Assembly (NCBI GenBank): GCA_007844125.1
Contig: CM017573.1
Span: 3,036,283 to 3,100,282, forward strand
Reading direction: 5' to 3'
Length of the DNA stretch: 64,000 nt
From: Sinonovacula constricta
Lineage: Eukaryota; Mollusca; Bivalvia; Cardiida; Solecurtidae
The notes beneath the pieces are model-generated. The model saw only the letters and a list, made by a program, of their open reading frames with translations. It did not search any database and was not told the origin of the DNA. This document shows, in pieces, positions 30,101 to 37,439 of the stretch. Position 1 is the stretch's first letter; each line of letters begins with the position of its first letter. The translations under genes and the position numbers were made by a program.

Positions 30101-32763
30101 TATAACCTCTTTATATTACCATATTCAATGAGCAGGGTAAACTGGAGGAAGCTGAGCCGCTATATAAGCAGGCTGTGGAGATACGCGAGAAGTCATTCGG
30201 CCCCCACCATCCCTCCGTGGCCACTGCCCTCGTTAACCTGGCTGTACTATACTCACAACAGGTAGGTACATCTACCCTGCATGTCTGAAATTTTCTTTTT
30301 TTTCCTCCTGTGTAGTATCCTCTGCTGCTCTTTGAACACTTGTCAGTCTACAGAACCCTGGTTTCTGCAAGAAGTAAAATTTAACAAATGGTATGCTTTA
30401 CTTAACATGTCAATAATACACCAATAAGGGATGTTGGCTGTATGCAGTGATGATAAATATCAACCAAAGGTAGTGACATTTAATGTTTTACCCAATTTTA
30501 AAATTTAACCAAATTATTGATCACCAAATGAACGCAGGAGATTATTTAGACACCTTAACAAAATCCAGTGTTTGCCGTATACAAAACCAGTTTTTCAGTG
30601 AGCCAAAAAAAATGCATTTTCTCAGGGGACATAATTTGGTAGAAAAACATCGATTTAGAGAAATTATACTGTTAAAGCCAACATTTTATAGGGGTTTACA
30701 CAAGTTGGTTTATTTGATAAAAACCAGCAATTTCAATATATCTTGGGTTGGTGTGTATGTAAGCATTTATTACTTTGTGTGATAGATTCTAAAGTTTGGA
30801 AAGCCAGTCTTGGTTATGTTGGCGATTACATTAACTGCTATAATCTTAATTGAAATAATGAAACTTTAAAATCAGTCTGTATTTTGTAAATGCTTGCACA
30901 TGTTGTTTTATTTTGAGACTTTTGATGTCTGTTGTACATTAAGATTAGCACAATTAAACATTGTCTGCATAAAACAAGTGTGATTCCTGTGTTCACTAGA
31001 ACAAACACACATCAGCTGAGCCATTGTATGAGAGAGCCCTCCGTATTTATGAGGACAGCTTTGGACCGCATCATCCTAGAGTGGCTGAGACGCTACGTAA
31101 CCTTGCTGTCATGAAATATGAACAGGTGAGAACATTGGAAATCTTCAAATAGTTCTGTTTTCCTCTAAAACTGGGTTATTTGAGTCAAAAATCAATATAT
31201 CTTGATTCCATAGAATGAAATTTGTCCTTAAAAATATTACAATCTTACTGAGGTAAGGACCCAAGATGAAAAAACTTTCAGGCTTAAACATATTTGATTG
31301 GCCGTTTAAGGCTGAGAATCGATTGGCCATTAAAGGCTGAGAATCGATTGGCCATTAAAGGCTGAGAATTGATTGGCCATTAAAGGCTGAGAATCGATTG
31401 GCCATTAAAGGCTGAGAATCGATTGGCCATTAAAGGCTGAGAATCAATTGGCCATTAAAGGCTGAGAATTGATTGGCCATTAAAGGCTGAGAATTGATTG
31501 GCCATTAAAGGCTGAGAATTTATTGGCCATTAAAGGCTGAAAAAAAAGATTTGTTTAATGCTGATTTGTCAGATATTTTGTGATCTATATATGTTGTTTG
31601 GGTTTGGGTCATGGTGGCGGGATGCATATAAATGTGACCATTTGTTGTTTGGGTTGGGGTCATGGTGGCAGGATGTGTATAAATGTGACCATTTGTTGTT
31701 TGGGTTGGGGTCATGGTGGCGGGATGTGTATAAATGTGACCATTTGTTGTTTGGGTTGGGGTCATGGTGGCGGGATGCATATAAATGTGACCATTTGTTG
31801 TTTGGGTTGGGGTCATGGTGGCAGGATGCATATAAATGTGACCATTTGTTGTTTGGGTTGGGGTCATGGTGGCAGGATGCATATAAATGTGACCATTTGT
31901 TGTTTGGGTTGGGGTCATGGTGGCGGGATGCATATAAATGTGACCATTTGTTGTTTGGGTTGGGGTCATGGTGGCGGGATGCATATAAATGTGACCATTT
32001 GTTGTTTGGGTTGGGGTCATGGTGGCGGGATGCATATAAATGTGACCATTTGTTGTTTGGGTTGGGGTCATGGTGGCAGGATGCATATAAATGTGACCAT
32101 TTGTTGTTTGGGTTGGGGTCATGGTGGCAGGATGCATATAAATGTGACCATTTGTTGTTTGGGTTGGGGTCATGGTGGCGGGATGCATATAAATGTGACC
32201 ATTTGTTGTTTGGGTTGGGGTCATGGTGGCAGGATGCGTATAAATGTGACCATTTGATTCCTTTAGAATTGTTTTGAATTTGCGTTCATGGTTTTATAAG
32301 CTTCAGCCTGGATTTCAGGAGACTGATTGGCATAAGCTTTGAGACATATCGTACTACTCTGTACCTGTCGGGTCAGATGAGAATCAAATGAGAATAAAGA
32401 AAGACTGCAATGTTTCAAACAATGAAAGCCGGGGGTTTTTCAGACCCTTCTAACAAATAGCAGCGTTCTATGATTGCAGATTTTGCATGAAAGGTTTGCG
32501 GACTTTTATTATATCACAATACAATGTTTGGTTCATATTATTCTTGCCCAGATATTGAAACTGCAGTGTTTCAAAGATAAGAAAGTTATTAATTAAAAGA
32601 TTTAATAATTCTATGCTTGCAGAAAGATTTTGAGACTGCTGCACGTCTTTACAAGCGTGCCACTGAGATCAAGGAAGCAGATGCCTCCTACCAGGAGAAA
32701 CTTCTGTCTCGGCGGTCCAGTGGCGACACCAACTCTACCATCAAGAACCTCTTGCATCCCTGA
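30..32763 (+). CDS. NPHP3: Nephrocystin-3 (NPHP3) gene, 3' two thirds: 20 coding exons, 922 codons, 5' end outside window
   Basis: NPHP3 is a ciliary scaffold of the inversin compartment, working with inversin, NEK8 and ANKS6. Coding exons: 30-168, 2435-2599, 3165-3268, 5463-5577, 7115-7258, 8778-8875, 9613-9798, 10160-10301, 11528-11692, 12746-12846, 13344-13466, 14257-14357, 14788-14885, 16574-16815, 17347-17422, 28733-28869, 29324-29564, 30136-30261, 31000-31125 and 32623-32763. All phases join without a break. Counting residues from the first exon here: P-loop region about 102-225 (degenerate Walker A 123-130, Walker [10 protein letters not shown] near 212), helical linker about 225-530, kinesin-light-chain-like TPRs about 530-890, then a short tail with RRSSGDT. 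The TPR half matches vertebrate NPHP3 closely in order and spacing ([58 protein letters not shown]). The family is about 1300 residues, so some 400 N-terminal residues lie upstream. Most of the span is intron. Confidence 0.95.
169..2434 (+). other. NPHP3 intron holding an old dispersed repeat with a SINE inserted in it
   Basis: About 270-430 and 745-1300 carry a diverged repeat with motifs such as 'tcagtaaccgctggcttgaa' and 'gaaactttatgggaagcttc', which recur near 985 and 1330. From 1340 to 1950 a second diverged tandem has four units of roughly 165-190 bp, each carrying 'aaacatggcc' and a 'ggccatttt' type motif. A SINE at 428-740 interrupts the first repeat. No coding segment was found. Confidence 0.6.
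428..740 (+). mobile_element. tRNA-derived SINE, family A, copy 1
   Basis: The 5' part is tRNA-like, with an A-box-like 'tggtagcgcaattgatagag' and a B-box 'gggttcgatcccg'. A body follows ('aagggtagttccac', 'ggcatgctatacacagtgaa', 'gctgttggtggga'), then a 3' tail 'aataaacaaac'. The same body recurs at 6757-7060 (+) and on the - strand at 49372-49640 and 52238-52550. It is not a functional tRNA gene because the body continues far past the tRNA-like part. Confidence 0.8.
2435..2599 (+). CDS. NPHP3: NPHP3 exon 2 of this window
   Basis: The acceptor is aaatgctag and the donor is gtatta. It is 165 nt, phase 0 to 0. It encodes [13 protein letters not shown], then [20 protein letters not shown] and SSCELSFER, the segment leading into the P-loop domain. 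Confidence 0.9.
2683..2890 (+). mobile_element. tRNA-derived SINE, family B, copy 1
   Basis: A tRNA-like head ('tggccaagcagttaaagtct', B-box 'gggtttgagtccc') is followed by a body with 'gcaagaactttcatgtggcg', 'gctaacctgcggtgcagca' and 'aactggacattgtctatat', and an end 'gatgtaacaaa'. The same body recurs at 12360-12550 (+), 37440-37660 (-) and 43795-44012 (-). Confidence 0.7.
3165..3268 (+). CDS. NPHP3: NPHP3 exon 3 of this window (degenerate Walker A)
   Basis: The acceptor is ctgttgcag and the donor is gtacat. It starts in phase 0 and ends after two bases of a Trp codon that exon 4 completes. It encodes [17 protein letters not shown] and then [18 protein letters not shown]. The P-loop reads SPAGAGRS. 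The first Gly of GxxxxGK[ST] is Ser and the catalytic Lys is Arg (codon agg, 3246-3248). Confidence 0.9.
3662..4227 (+). repeat. Tandem repeat, about 156 bp, 3.5 copies
   Basis: Units start near 'gtttttgaattattcccctt' and carry 'agagcatttcttgtccagag', found at 3701, 3857, 4013 and 4171. The spacing is 156-158 bp. The motif 'gactccaaacttggtatgc' resembles the core of the Helentron-like element at 20394. The array runs straight into the 32-33-bp array that follows. Confidence 0.8.
4228..5466 (+). repeat. Minisatellite of 32-33 bp (about 38 copies) made from the exon 4 splice acceptor
   Basis: The unit is 'gattcatagctctgtcattt' followed by 'ccctgattccag' and, in the 33-bp form, an extra a. The last copy supplies the 3' splice site of NPHP3 exon 4: 'tttccctgattccag' then exon bases gattca. 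The 33-bp units keep a frame reading [11 protein letters not shown]. The 32-bp units (gatttatag) near the exon break that frame and bring in stops. Confidence 0.9.
5463..5577 (+). CDS. NPHP3: NPHP3 exon 4 of this window
   Basis: The acceptor ctgattccag is the last unit of the preceding minisatellite, and the donor is gtaaag. The first base completes Trp. It then encodes [19 protein letters not shown] and [13 protein letters not shown], and ends in phase 0. This is the segment between Walker A and Walker B. Confidence 0.9.
5578..7114 (+). other. NPHP3 intron with one SINE and otherwise featureless sequence
   Basis: The stretch 5578-6740 is AT-rich and I see no exon or recognisable repeat in it. 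The stretch 6757-7060 is a family A SINE, annotated separately. Confidence 0.6.
6757..7060 (+). mobile_element. tRNA-derived SINE, family A, copy 2, with target-site duplication
   Basis: It has the same head and body as the copy at 428, with B-box 'gggttcgatcccg' and tail (aaac)n. The 9-bp direct repeat 'acaagcaac' at 6748-6756 and 7061-7069 fits a target-site duplication, so both element ends are defined. Confidence 0.8.
7115..7258 (+). CDS. NPHP3: NPHP3 exon 5 of this window (Walker B)
   Basis: The acceptor is ttgtttag and the donor is gtaagtg. It is 144 nt, phase 0 to 0. It encodes [20 protein letters not shown] and then [14 protein letters not shown], a canonical hydrophobic Walker B strand ending in Asp. 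Confidence 0.92.
7328..7835. mobile_element. Short TIR element (MITE-like), 508 bp
   Basis: The left end 'taaaggtggtatc' (7328-7340) and the right end 'gagaccaccttta' (7823-7835) are inverted copies, 12 of 13 matching. Inner sequence ('ttaaaatagataca', 'acttttcacatagatgtgaa', 'ttcagataaca', 'ttgtttgaga') recurs near 9000-9480 and 42840-43110, so this is a dispersed family. No coding capacity was seen. Confidence 0.6.
8778..8875 (+). CDS. NPHP3: NPHP3 exon 6 of this window
   Basis: The acceptor is atgattcag and the donor is gtaata. It encodes [19 protein letters not shown] and then [13 protein letters not shown], with a split Arg codon at the end. The run KWLLDPLPV and the following CPQSW are well conserved in NPHP3. 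Confidence 0.9.
9000..9480 (+). mobile_element. Diverged relative of the 7328-7835 element
   Basis: It is collinear with 7400-7870: 'aagacaattttcaacactac', then 'cagtatgaacca', 'tttcatcctttac', 'gtggttttatgctctacat', 'acctttacagataaca' and 'ttgattgtttgagag'. Clear terminal repeats were not found, so the limits are approximate. Confidence 0.5.
9613..9798 (+). CDS. NPHP3: NPHP3 exon 7 of this window
   Basis: The acceptor is actgtaaatag and the donor is gtgagt. The stronger-looking upstream site 'tttatttccag' (9573) gives an in-frame stop, so the later site was chosen. It encodes [40 protein letters not shown] and [10 protein letters not shown]. Confidence 0.88.
9945..10110 (-). mobile_element. 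SINE family B fragment, reverse orientation
   Basis: It carries 'cagacaagtgtctgggtag', 'gacctcc' and 'ccaggatttgacccc', the reverse of the family B body and B-box. It is diverged and the ends are uncertain. Confidence 0.45.
10160..10301 (+). CDS. NPHP3: NPHP3 exon 8 of this window
   Basis: The acceptor is ttcatttcag and the donor is gtatgt. The first base completes Asp. It then encodes [20 protein letters not shown] and [18 protein letters not shown], and ends in phase 0. It is helical linker after the NTPase core. Confidence 0.88.
10302..11527 (+). other. NPHP3 intron, no clear feature
   Basis: The sequence is AT-rich. The stretch 10480-10740 is less AT-rich ('ggtacggtcagtcggcaaaa', 'gcttaaaccggttta', 'ctcgcacttcctggcg') and may be a mobile-element fragment, but no ends or second copy were found here. 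Confidence 0.4.
11528..11692 (+). CDS. NPHP3: NPHP3 exon 9 of this window
   Basis: The acceptor is gtgttatag and the donor is gtatgtg. It is 165 nt, phase 0 to 0. It encodes [38 protein letters not shown] and LLMFAHEQ, which resembles the winged-helix-like segment that follows the NTPase core in STAND proteins. Confidence 0.9.
12119..12245 (+). repeat. 70-bp tandem duplication
   Basis: Two copies of 'caatctaggaactgagaaag' followed by 'gaatgtacaa' and 'tggaccatatgagctaat', 70 bp apart and nearly identical, lie inside the intron after exon 9. Confidence 0.75.
12360..12555 (+). mobile_element. SINE family B, copy 2
   Basis: It shares 'cctcagcccctcaccac', 'gggtttgagtgcc', 'gggcaagaactttcatgt', 'cagctaacctgcggtt' and 'gctagacattgacg' with the copy at 2683, and has the same end 'gtaacaaataa'. 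Confidence 0.65.
12746..12846 (+). CDS. NPHP3: NPHP3 exon 10 of this window
   Basis: The acceptor is attattccag and the donor is gtaaga. It starts in phase 0 and ends with two bases of a codon. It encodes [20 protein letters not shown] and then [13 protein letters not shown]. Confidence 0.88.
13344..13466 (+). CDS. NPHP3: NPHP3 exon 11 of this window
   Basis: The acceptor is atgacttccag and the donor is gtatgt. It encodes [20 protein letters not shown] and then [16 protein letters not shown], with split codons at both ends. EELPW is a landmark of the NPHP3 linker. Confidence 0.88.
13679..14170 (+). repeat. Minisatellite of about 15 bp
   Basis: The unit is 'tcatgtgtctcacag' or 'tcatagtcatgtgtc', with many small variants, about 30 copies. 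Open frames across it (for example SHSHVSHS) arise from the 15-bp period and are not coding. Confidence 0.9.
14257..14357 (+). CDS. NPHP3: NPHP3 exon 12 of this window
   Basis: The acceptor is atatgaag and the donor is gtaagt. It encodes [20 protein letters not shown] and then [13 protein letters not shown]. The join to exon 11 restores an Arg codon and the join to exon 13 a Ser codon. Confidence 0.85.
14788..14885 (+). CDS. NPHP3: NPHP3 exon 13 of this window (GC donor)
   Basis: The acceptor is cccttccag. The donor reads aaccag then gcaagt, a GC-type 5' splice site with an otherwise perfect consensus. It encodes [20 protein letters not shown] and then [12 protein letters not shown], the start of the TPR array, ending in phase 0. 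Confidence 0.9.
15008..16056 (+). repeat. Minisatellite of 32-33 bp (about 33 copies)
   Basis: Two interspersed unit types are present: 'cacctcacatccccttattt' plus 'attgtaaagaaaa', and the same start plus 'atttgaaaggaaa'. It lies in the intron between exons 13 and 14 and does not touch a splice site. Open frames across it ([10 protein letters not shown]) are repeat artefacts. Confidence 0.92.
16130..16470 (+). mobile_element. SINE family B relative with a triplicated tRNA-like head
   Basis: A 73-74-bp block ('ttctctgactgctggtctct', 'actacatgagttcgagtccc') occurs three times before a single body ('cagtctaccaactgaccttc', 'gtcaggttcttcccagac', 'ataaccataaatgtgtcac'). The B-box-like 'gagttcgagtccc' is present in each block. 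Confidence 0.6.
16574..16815 (+). CDS. NPHP3: NPHP3 exon 14 of this window (TPRs)
   Basis: The acceptor is taacatcag and the donor is gtatat. It is 242 nt. It encodes [60 protein letters not shown] and [17 protein letters not shown], about two 42-residue TPRs with the DPDHP and GSEH turns. Confidence 0.95.
17347..17422 (+). CDS. NPHP3: NPHP3 exon 15 of this window (its end was amplified into a minisatellite)
   Basis: The acceptor is tttttttcag and the donor is gtaagtaac. The first base completes Lys. It then encodes [20 protein letters not shown] and PRSVT, and ends in phase 0. The last 22 nt plus the following intron bases are the unit of the 44-bp array, so equivalent donors follow downstream. 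The first one is the natural choice. Confidence 0.85.
17401..19845 (+). repeat. 44-bp minisatellite (about 55 copies) made from the exon 15 end and its splice donor
   Basis: The unit is 'ccaggactccaagatctgtt' then 'acagtaagtaacacatacag' then 'ttgg'. The first copy is the exon 15 end and its donor. Nearly every copy keeps gtaagtaac; variants have gttagtaac or gtaagttac. The common variants (ggacc/aagac, ttaca/ttaga) are mixed through the array in higher-order runs. Confidence 0.95.
20394..22098 (+). mobile_element. Helentron/HINE-like non-autonomous element with ten 145-bp core repeats
   Basis: It begins 'agctcacctgagcacaacgt', followed by a (gtccgtc)n tract at 20442-20505. The ten core units, 144-145 bp apart, start with 'gtgaacacactagaggccac' at 20508, 20653, 20798, 20943, 21088, 21233, 21377, 21522 and 21667, with a decayed one at 21810. 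It ends with the inverted subterminal motif 'tcaggtgagc' (22061-22070), a perfect hairpin 'agggccatcatggccct' (22076-22092) and 'cttgtt'. Subterminal inverted repeats, a core array and a 3' hairpin are the layout of Helentron-associated elements (pearl-like in bivalves). The class assignment is inference. Confidence 0.75.
23085..24210 (+). repeat. 66-bp minisatellite, about 17 copies
   Basis: The unit starts 'gatcaggaactgtgttattc', then 'acttccaagtctcataggtc', 'tagttgaccatacatgtgga' and 'ctgtct'. Because 66 is divisible by three and one frame lacks stops, there is a 388-codon open frame. Differences between copies change amino acids freely (L/P, H/Y, G/E, C/R), so it is not coding. Confidence 0.93.
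25493..26745 (+). repeat. 62-bp minisatellite, about 20 copies
   Basis: The unit is 'tatgacataatcccactttg', then 'tgttgttatattctgattgt', 'tatgttctttatataccttt' and 'ag'. Variants have ttattgttat (65 bp) or ccttaag. Each unit ends in a pyrimidine-rich stretch and 'tttag', which looks like a splice acceptor, but no exon lies next to it. Confidence 0.93.
26790..27230 (+). mobile_element. Decayed copies of the 145-bp Helentron-like core
   Basis: About three diverged units contain 'actgggtaacttggggtcaa', 'cccaatcttcaccaaacttg' and 'aaagtaggtcaca', matching the core of 20394-22098. The ends are lost. Confidence 0.6.
28733..28869 (+). CDS. NPHP3: NPHP3 exon 16 of this window (TPR)
   Basis: The acceptor is ttttatttcag and the donor is gtatgt. 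It encodes [40 protein letters not shown] and LQNDF, with a split Asp codon at the end. The segments [16 protein letters not shown] and RTLQLE fix the register against vertebrate NPHP3. Confidence 0.93.
29324..29564 (+). CDS. NPHP3: NPHP3 exon 17 of this window (two TPRs)
   Basis: The acceptor is tgtctaacag and the donor is gtatag. It is 241 nt. It encodes [60 protein letters not shown] and [16 protein letters not shown], ending in phase 0. Confidence 0.95.
30136..30261 (+). CDS. NPHP3: NPHP3 exon 18 of this window (one TPR)
   Basis: The acceptor is atgagcag and the donor is gtaggt. It is 126 nt, phase 0 to 0, exactly one 42-residue [45 protein letters not shown]. Confidence 0.95.
31000..31125 (+). 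CDS. NPHP3: NPHP3 exon 19 of this window (one TPR)
   Basis: The acceptor is gttcactag and the donor is gtgaga. It is 126 nt, phase 0 to 0, again exactly one 42-residue [45 protein letters not shown]. Confidence 0.95.
31296..31545 (+). repeat. 25-bp minisatellite, about 10 copies
   Basis: The unit 'gattggccattaaaggctga' plus 'gaatc' repeats with few changes. It lies in the last NPHP3 intron, a short way before the 51-bp array. Confidence 0.92.
31600..32262 (+). repeat. 51-bp minisatellite, 13 copies
   Basis: The unit is 'tgtttgggttggggtcatgg' followed by 'tggcgggatgcatataaatg' and 'tgaccatttgt'. The 51-bp period leaves long open frames on both strands at once (17-residue repeats such as [17 protein letters not shown]). 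That is a property of the period, not evidence of coding. Copies are almost identical, so the array is young. Confidence 0.93.
32623..32763 (+). CDS. NPHP3: NPHP3 last coding exon and stop
   Basis: The acceptor is atgcttgcag. It encodes [40 protein letters not shown] and KNLLHP, then tga at 32761-32763. The RRSSGDT tail motif is conserved with vertebrate NPHP3, which runs on a little longer. Confidence 0.95.
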   Translation, partial: KDFETAARLYKRATEIKEADASYQEKLLSRRSSGDTNSTIKNLLHP

Positions 32764-33084
32764 GAGATGTCAACCACATGTTGGCCATTCCCCTGCCAGT
32801 GTTAAAATATTGGTCTTGTGGTTAATTCCATGCATTAACAGGGTTGTTGGTCAAATGAGTTGTTTATAATTTGTTTCTTGCAACTTAGAAAAGCTGTTTA
32901 GCCTTTTAAATTTCTGAAACTGAGAAATACCTCACCCGATAGACTTGTTCAGATCTTTGATTTTTGTATCCATTATTTGTTAAGGTTGTGGTTTATGAAC
33001 CTCAGTTCAGTAATGAGTTTTCCTATACTCTTGGTTATCTTTATTATTATTTTTTTAGTAAAATCCGTCCATATGTAAAATCCT

Positions 33085-34281
33085 TTAACTCATTGAGCCC
33101 TACAGCCAATTAACCAGTCATACCCTAGAGGCATTTCTCCAGTCATTCCCTACACCTGGTGGGGGTCTTATCTGCCCCTCATGCCTAGACACATCTGGTG
33201 TGGATTACCAGTCAGTGGAAGATATTGGGGGTGGGTGTATACACAACACAATAAACATGTCATTTTGGATATACTTTAAAAGAATATTTTCACATACTTG
33301 TAGCACAGAGAGTACTTTACACAACCATCTAATTTTTAACACTGTGAAAAGAAATACTTAAGAAAAGAGTGAAAATAACTGAAATCTGAGGAACAACTAA
33401 GATTAATAATATCAAAATTACCCATATTTAAAATTATTTAAATAAAATATATTTGACCTCATCAAGTTTTGTTTTATGTTTATAACGCAAATAACACTGC
33501 TTTATATAAAAATTTATATAGTGAGTAACTTTAAAACAGTCGGCCGTCTTTGATTGAAAGTTGCAATTTACCGATAGTTTGAGAAAATAACGCTCTTTAA
33601 CTTCATATTTGATTGAAAACTTCAGCGATTTCCAAGTGTTAGATTTTGTCTTTTATTTCTTGATATCTGCAATTATATAATATTTGGATCTGACGCAGGT
33701 AATTCCACATATACGCCGATACATATGCATATAAGTAGTAATCTTAAAGCTAACAGTAAGTCACATCGCCATTTTTCTTTGTCTTAACGTAAATAATTCA
33801 TTGAGTTTACATCCGGGTAAGAGGAAATTCCAATACATAATATAATGATGTTTCTGGCTGAAATTCAAAGTATTAATCATTTTAAAACTGCTTACACGAT
33901 CGTATTTCAGCCAAGAAATGTTTCAATTTAGATGTAAATTAGAAAAAATCTCGCTGATTTTTTTATTGTCACGCTACAATATATGAATAACAAAAAAGGA
34001 TTTAAGCTGATAGATTTAGATGAAGTTGACATTTGTATTTACGATACTGCGATGTACTTGATTGGCCCAGACTCAAAGTGTTTGAAAACATGAGTTTAAA
34101 CCAGCATATATGATGCGTGCCTTAAAGAGGCTTTCGTCAGTAGCAGAGACATTTTCAGGGCCGCCTTAATGCGGCACTTGGAGCCAGACAAAGATAAAAT
34201 GCGACGTGATAAGGTGTCTCCCGGCATGAGGGGGCTGTTTTTCATGACGCTTTAACGCTGTACTTGGGCCCAATGAGTTAA
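33085..34281. mobile_element. piggyBac-like non-autonomous element with TTAA ends
   Basis: It is flanked by ttaa at 33085-33088 and 34278-34281. The terminal inverted repeats are 'ctcattgagccc' at the left and the reverse complement of 'gggcccaatgag' at the right, 11 of 12 matching. A second inner inverted match pairs 'cccctcatgcc' (about 33176) with 'ggcatgaggggg' (about 34223). The interior of 1189 bp has no transposase reading frame. Confidence 0.75.
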
Positions 34282-36562
34282 TATTATGTCCATTGATGTA
34301 TAAATACTTCTATGCACTTTTGGGAGGATAGTGGTCATTTCATGTGGTCATAAATAACTTGTAATACTAATATCACTGTTTTGAGTAACATACTGTATCA
34401 TAGGGAAAAAAATGTGCAGCATTTTCTGGCAACGCTGAACCTCTCACTAACCGGGCAAATTACCTACTGACGTTACTTGATCATTTTCATTTCTCTACCT
34501 ATGATGCAGTTTTATAGCTCCTGGTCAGCCTAAAATGTGTGCTTATATTTTAGAATTCAACCTCAAATTTTCACAGACTGTAGAGTCTTTAAGACACTCA
34601 CAAATACTTATCAAGTTTTGGTAATAAAATGACAGGGTCATTTATGTTGATACTAATTTAACAAAAGGAGAAGAGTATGCCCCAGTCTGTGGCTTAAACA
34701 CTTATAGCCAGGACCCTTTACTAACAATGCTCATCCATCTGAGCTCACTAGGCAGCAAACACATTCTCTTTTACCCATATACATATATTTTTTCAATTAC
34801 AAGTCAGATAAAACTTGAAGATAATGGATTAAAAGCTACGACTATGTATATTTGTTATTAGATGTATTTTTATGATATTGCCTTAGATTTTATCCTTAAC
34901 CCATAGCTGCAGGCTATACCAAGTCTTCAGTATACACTAGCAACTATTTTCCTTATTGTGCCAAATACTTATAGTTAAAGTATGTATGCAGTTTTGATGT
35001 GCCACATTGTCTTGTTTTTGAGGATACTGCATTCTCACTGCTGATATTTACAAATACAGGTGTTCCTTTTATAATGCATGATCATTTTATTTACCTGCTC
35101 TTTGTCCATCTGTCCGCCCTACCTGCTTTTGCAGTTTATGACTTGAATAACTTGAATACTTGTTCTAATACTGATGGATTTAATTCTAAGTTAGTATATA
35201 TGTATATAGTGATCAGTAAAAAGCTCCATGCAGACAAACCATGACTCCACCTATGTTTCTTTTGGAGTTATATTGCTTTAGTGTTTTTTTCTTGTCTAGT
35301 TAACTTGAAAAACACTTTATGCATTCTCTTCAAACTATGTACAATGTATATACCTAGGTAATAAGTAATCGTAACAAGAAGTGCAGTACGCAACTATCCT
35401 AGCTCTAAATGTGTTATTTTATCATTTGTCATATTTTATCTCAATGTCATATTTTATCTCTTGTCATATTTTATCTCTTATCATATTTTATCCACATTTT
35501 CTGTCAGGAGAATGACTTGGTTTGTAGATTGTGCACAAGACTCAACTTGCATTTATTTAGTATTTATATCCATTAGTTCAACTAAAAGCATGCATGATCC
35601 TAGGTCCAAATTAAACCATAAGAATTTACTTTTTACTTTTTACTAGCTTATTTTCCTGGATTTTAGCATTTAATACACAGTTATGATAATGAAAATTTAG
35701 ACTAGAAATACATGTTGTATTGGTTTTTGTTATGTCTATACATCAATTAATTAGAAGTTTGCCTCTGTATTAAAATTTACCCTATTTTTAATGATAAAAT
35801 CATTGAGATTCAAATTTCTGACATTGACCATGTTGCTGTTAAGTTTGAATTTTTATAACAAAGTATGTTTGAAATCTTTTTTGACGATATAAGTAAAAAT
35901 ACAAGCCCAAATTAAGAAAAAAAAAATAAGTATTTGGACAGTTTTGACTTCATTATCATGCATTTTCTGGTCAGATTTGTTATCTGTAAACTGATTGTTT
36001 ACTTTCAGTACTAAACAAAGGAAGTTAATTTTTCATGTAATCTTAAGTCAAATCCAAAAGTCTCTAATATGCAGTGTTGCTGTCAACACCAATTTTATTG
36101 GGATCATTTTTTACCCACATCATGGAAGTTTGGGAGTCTTCAATAAAATCAAAGGGTCATAATATCAATGTATACATCTACATGATATTTTAAAAACATA
36201 TTTAAATGTATTTATTCATATTTTTAGGGACTATATAACCTTACAAAGTGAGTGGGGTAAAGTGAAAGATTATAAAATTGCTTTTCAATTTTTTTTGTAT
36301 TGTTTCAGTCATCCAAAGATCAAAAATGCTACCAGACTGTATCTAAACTATGACTTTGTAACTCTATAGTGTTAAACAGTCAACAGGAAAGTGACATTGC
36401 AGCAAAAAACACACAGTCGCAGCAACACTGATCATGTCCATTTCTCCTCCATTCTGTATTATATACATGCCTGTTATATACCTTTCTCCGTCCACTTTGA
36501 TCTCTGTGATACATCTTATATACAGTTTGTATGTTCAAATAATAGTGTCAATTATGTACAAG

Positions 36563-36568
36563 AATAAA
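36563..36568 (+). promoter_or_regulatory. Candidate NPHP3 poly(A) signal
   Basis: AATAAA, with a second AATAAA about 7 bases on, is followed 25-50 bases later by 'tgtttcttgtgttgtttttt', a GT/T-rich downstream element. Earlier AATAAA hexamers (for example 33250, 33441) could serve instead. Confidence 0.3.
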
Positions 36569-36829
36569 AAATAAAAACACTTGCATATATCAACTTGTTT
36601 CTTGTGTTGTTTTTTTATATTTTCAATCTTATTTTGATGCGTCTTTTTGCTTTTTTCCCTCAAGGAGATTTATATGTACTTTTATTTAGGATTAATGTAT
36701 AATATTTTCTGATGGTAAGAACTTTCTTAAATAGTTTCAGTTACCTTTACTGCCTTGTATCTTAAAAACATATCCCTTTCTAATGCTTTTGAGAAGCTAT
36801 ATTTGGTATTTTTGTCCTAACTTTTATAT

Positions 36830-37330
36830 GCCTGAAGGGTCGTATAATAGTTTGGCATTCTTCATCTTTCCATTTGCATGTTCTTGTGCAGATAACTTGT
36901 CCATTATTATTTTTTTTGGAACTGCTTCATATTTACATGGATGATTGACATTGATGTGACGTTGTGCAGGAATGTGACATAACTCGAGACTGCATTGTAA
37001 TTTGTTCATTCTGGAATTATTGTCCTTTGTTGTCTTCTTTTTGGCAAATTCCTCTGCAGACAACTTCATTGAAATTTCTTCATATATGCAGGGATGATAT
37101 AGATGTGTATGCATAAAGGTGAGATAACTCAAATTGCATTGTTATTATTATCTTTTTTGAGTGTGCAAATTACCTTGTGGACAACTCCTCTTTCGTTATA
37201 AATTGGAATTTCTTTTAAGGATCATTGATATTGACTTGCAATTGTGCATAAAGGTGAGATAACTATAGTGGTATTGTATGTTCTGGAGTTTTTGTTCTTT
37301 GTATAATTTTTGATTAACAGAATTTCTGCA
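36830..37330 (+). repeat. Diverged tandem repeat, about 140 bp, 3-4 units
   Basis: Units share 'gcataaaggtgagataact' (near 37108 and 37242; diverged near 36965) and an upstream 'tttgttcattctggaatt' or 'gtatgttctggagtttt'. It lies between the two convergent genes. Confidence 0.55.
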
Positions 37331-37439
37331 CAGATGAGTCATAGTAATGTTGAATGGGGTTTAATATATGTTTTGTTTTGGGTTTTTTGATTTGTTTGTT
37401 TTTTCTTTTCCTTTTTAACATACATTGCAGCGACCAATT

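Larger units (their letters stand above)
32764..36590 (+). other. NPHP3 3' flank: probable long 3'UTR and a transposon insertion
   Basis: No coding segment was seen. It includes the TTAA-flanked element (33085-34281) and a short tandem of 'tgtcatattttatctc' (35419-35500, four units). Several AATAAA hexamers occur. The last one, at 36563, is followed by a T/GT-rich stretch. Confidence 0.45.

Noticed and set aside
31520..32277. Open frames of 225-239 codons on both strands
   Set aside because: They come from a 51-bp tandem repeat without stops. Three frames are open at once, and copies are near-identical at the DNA level with no splice or start context.
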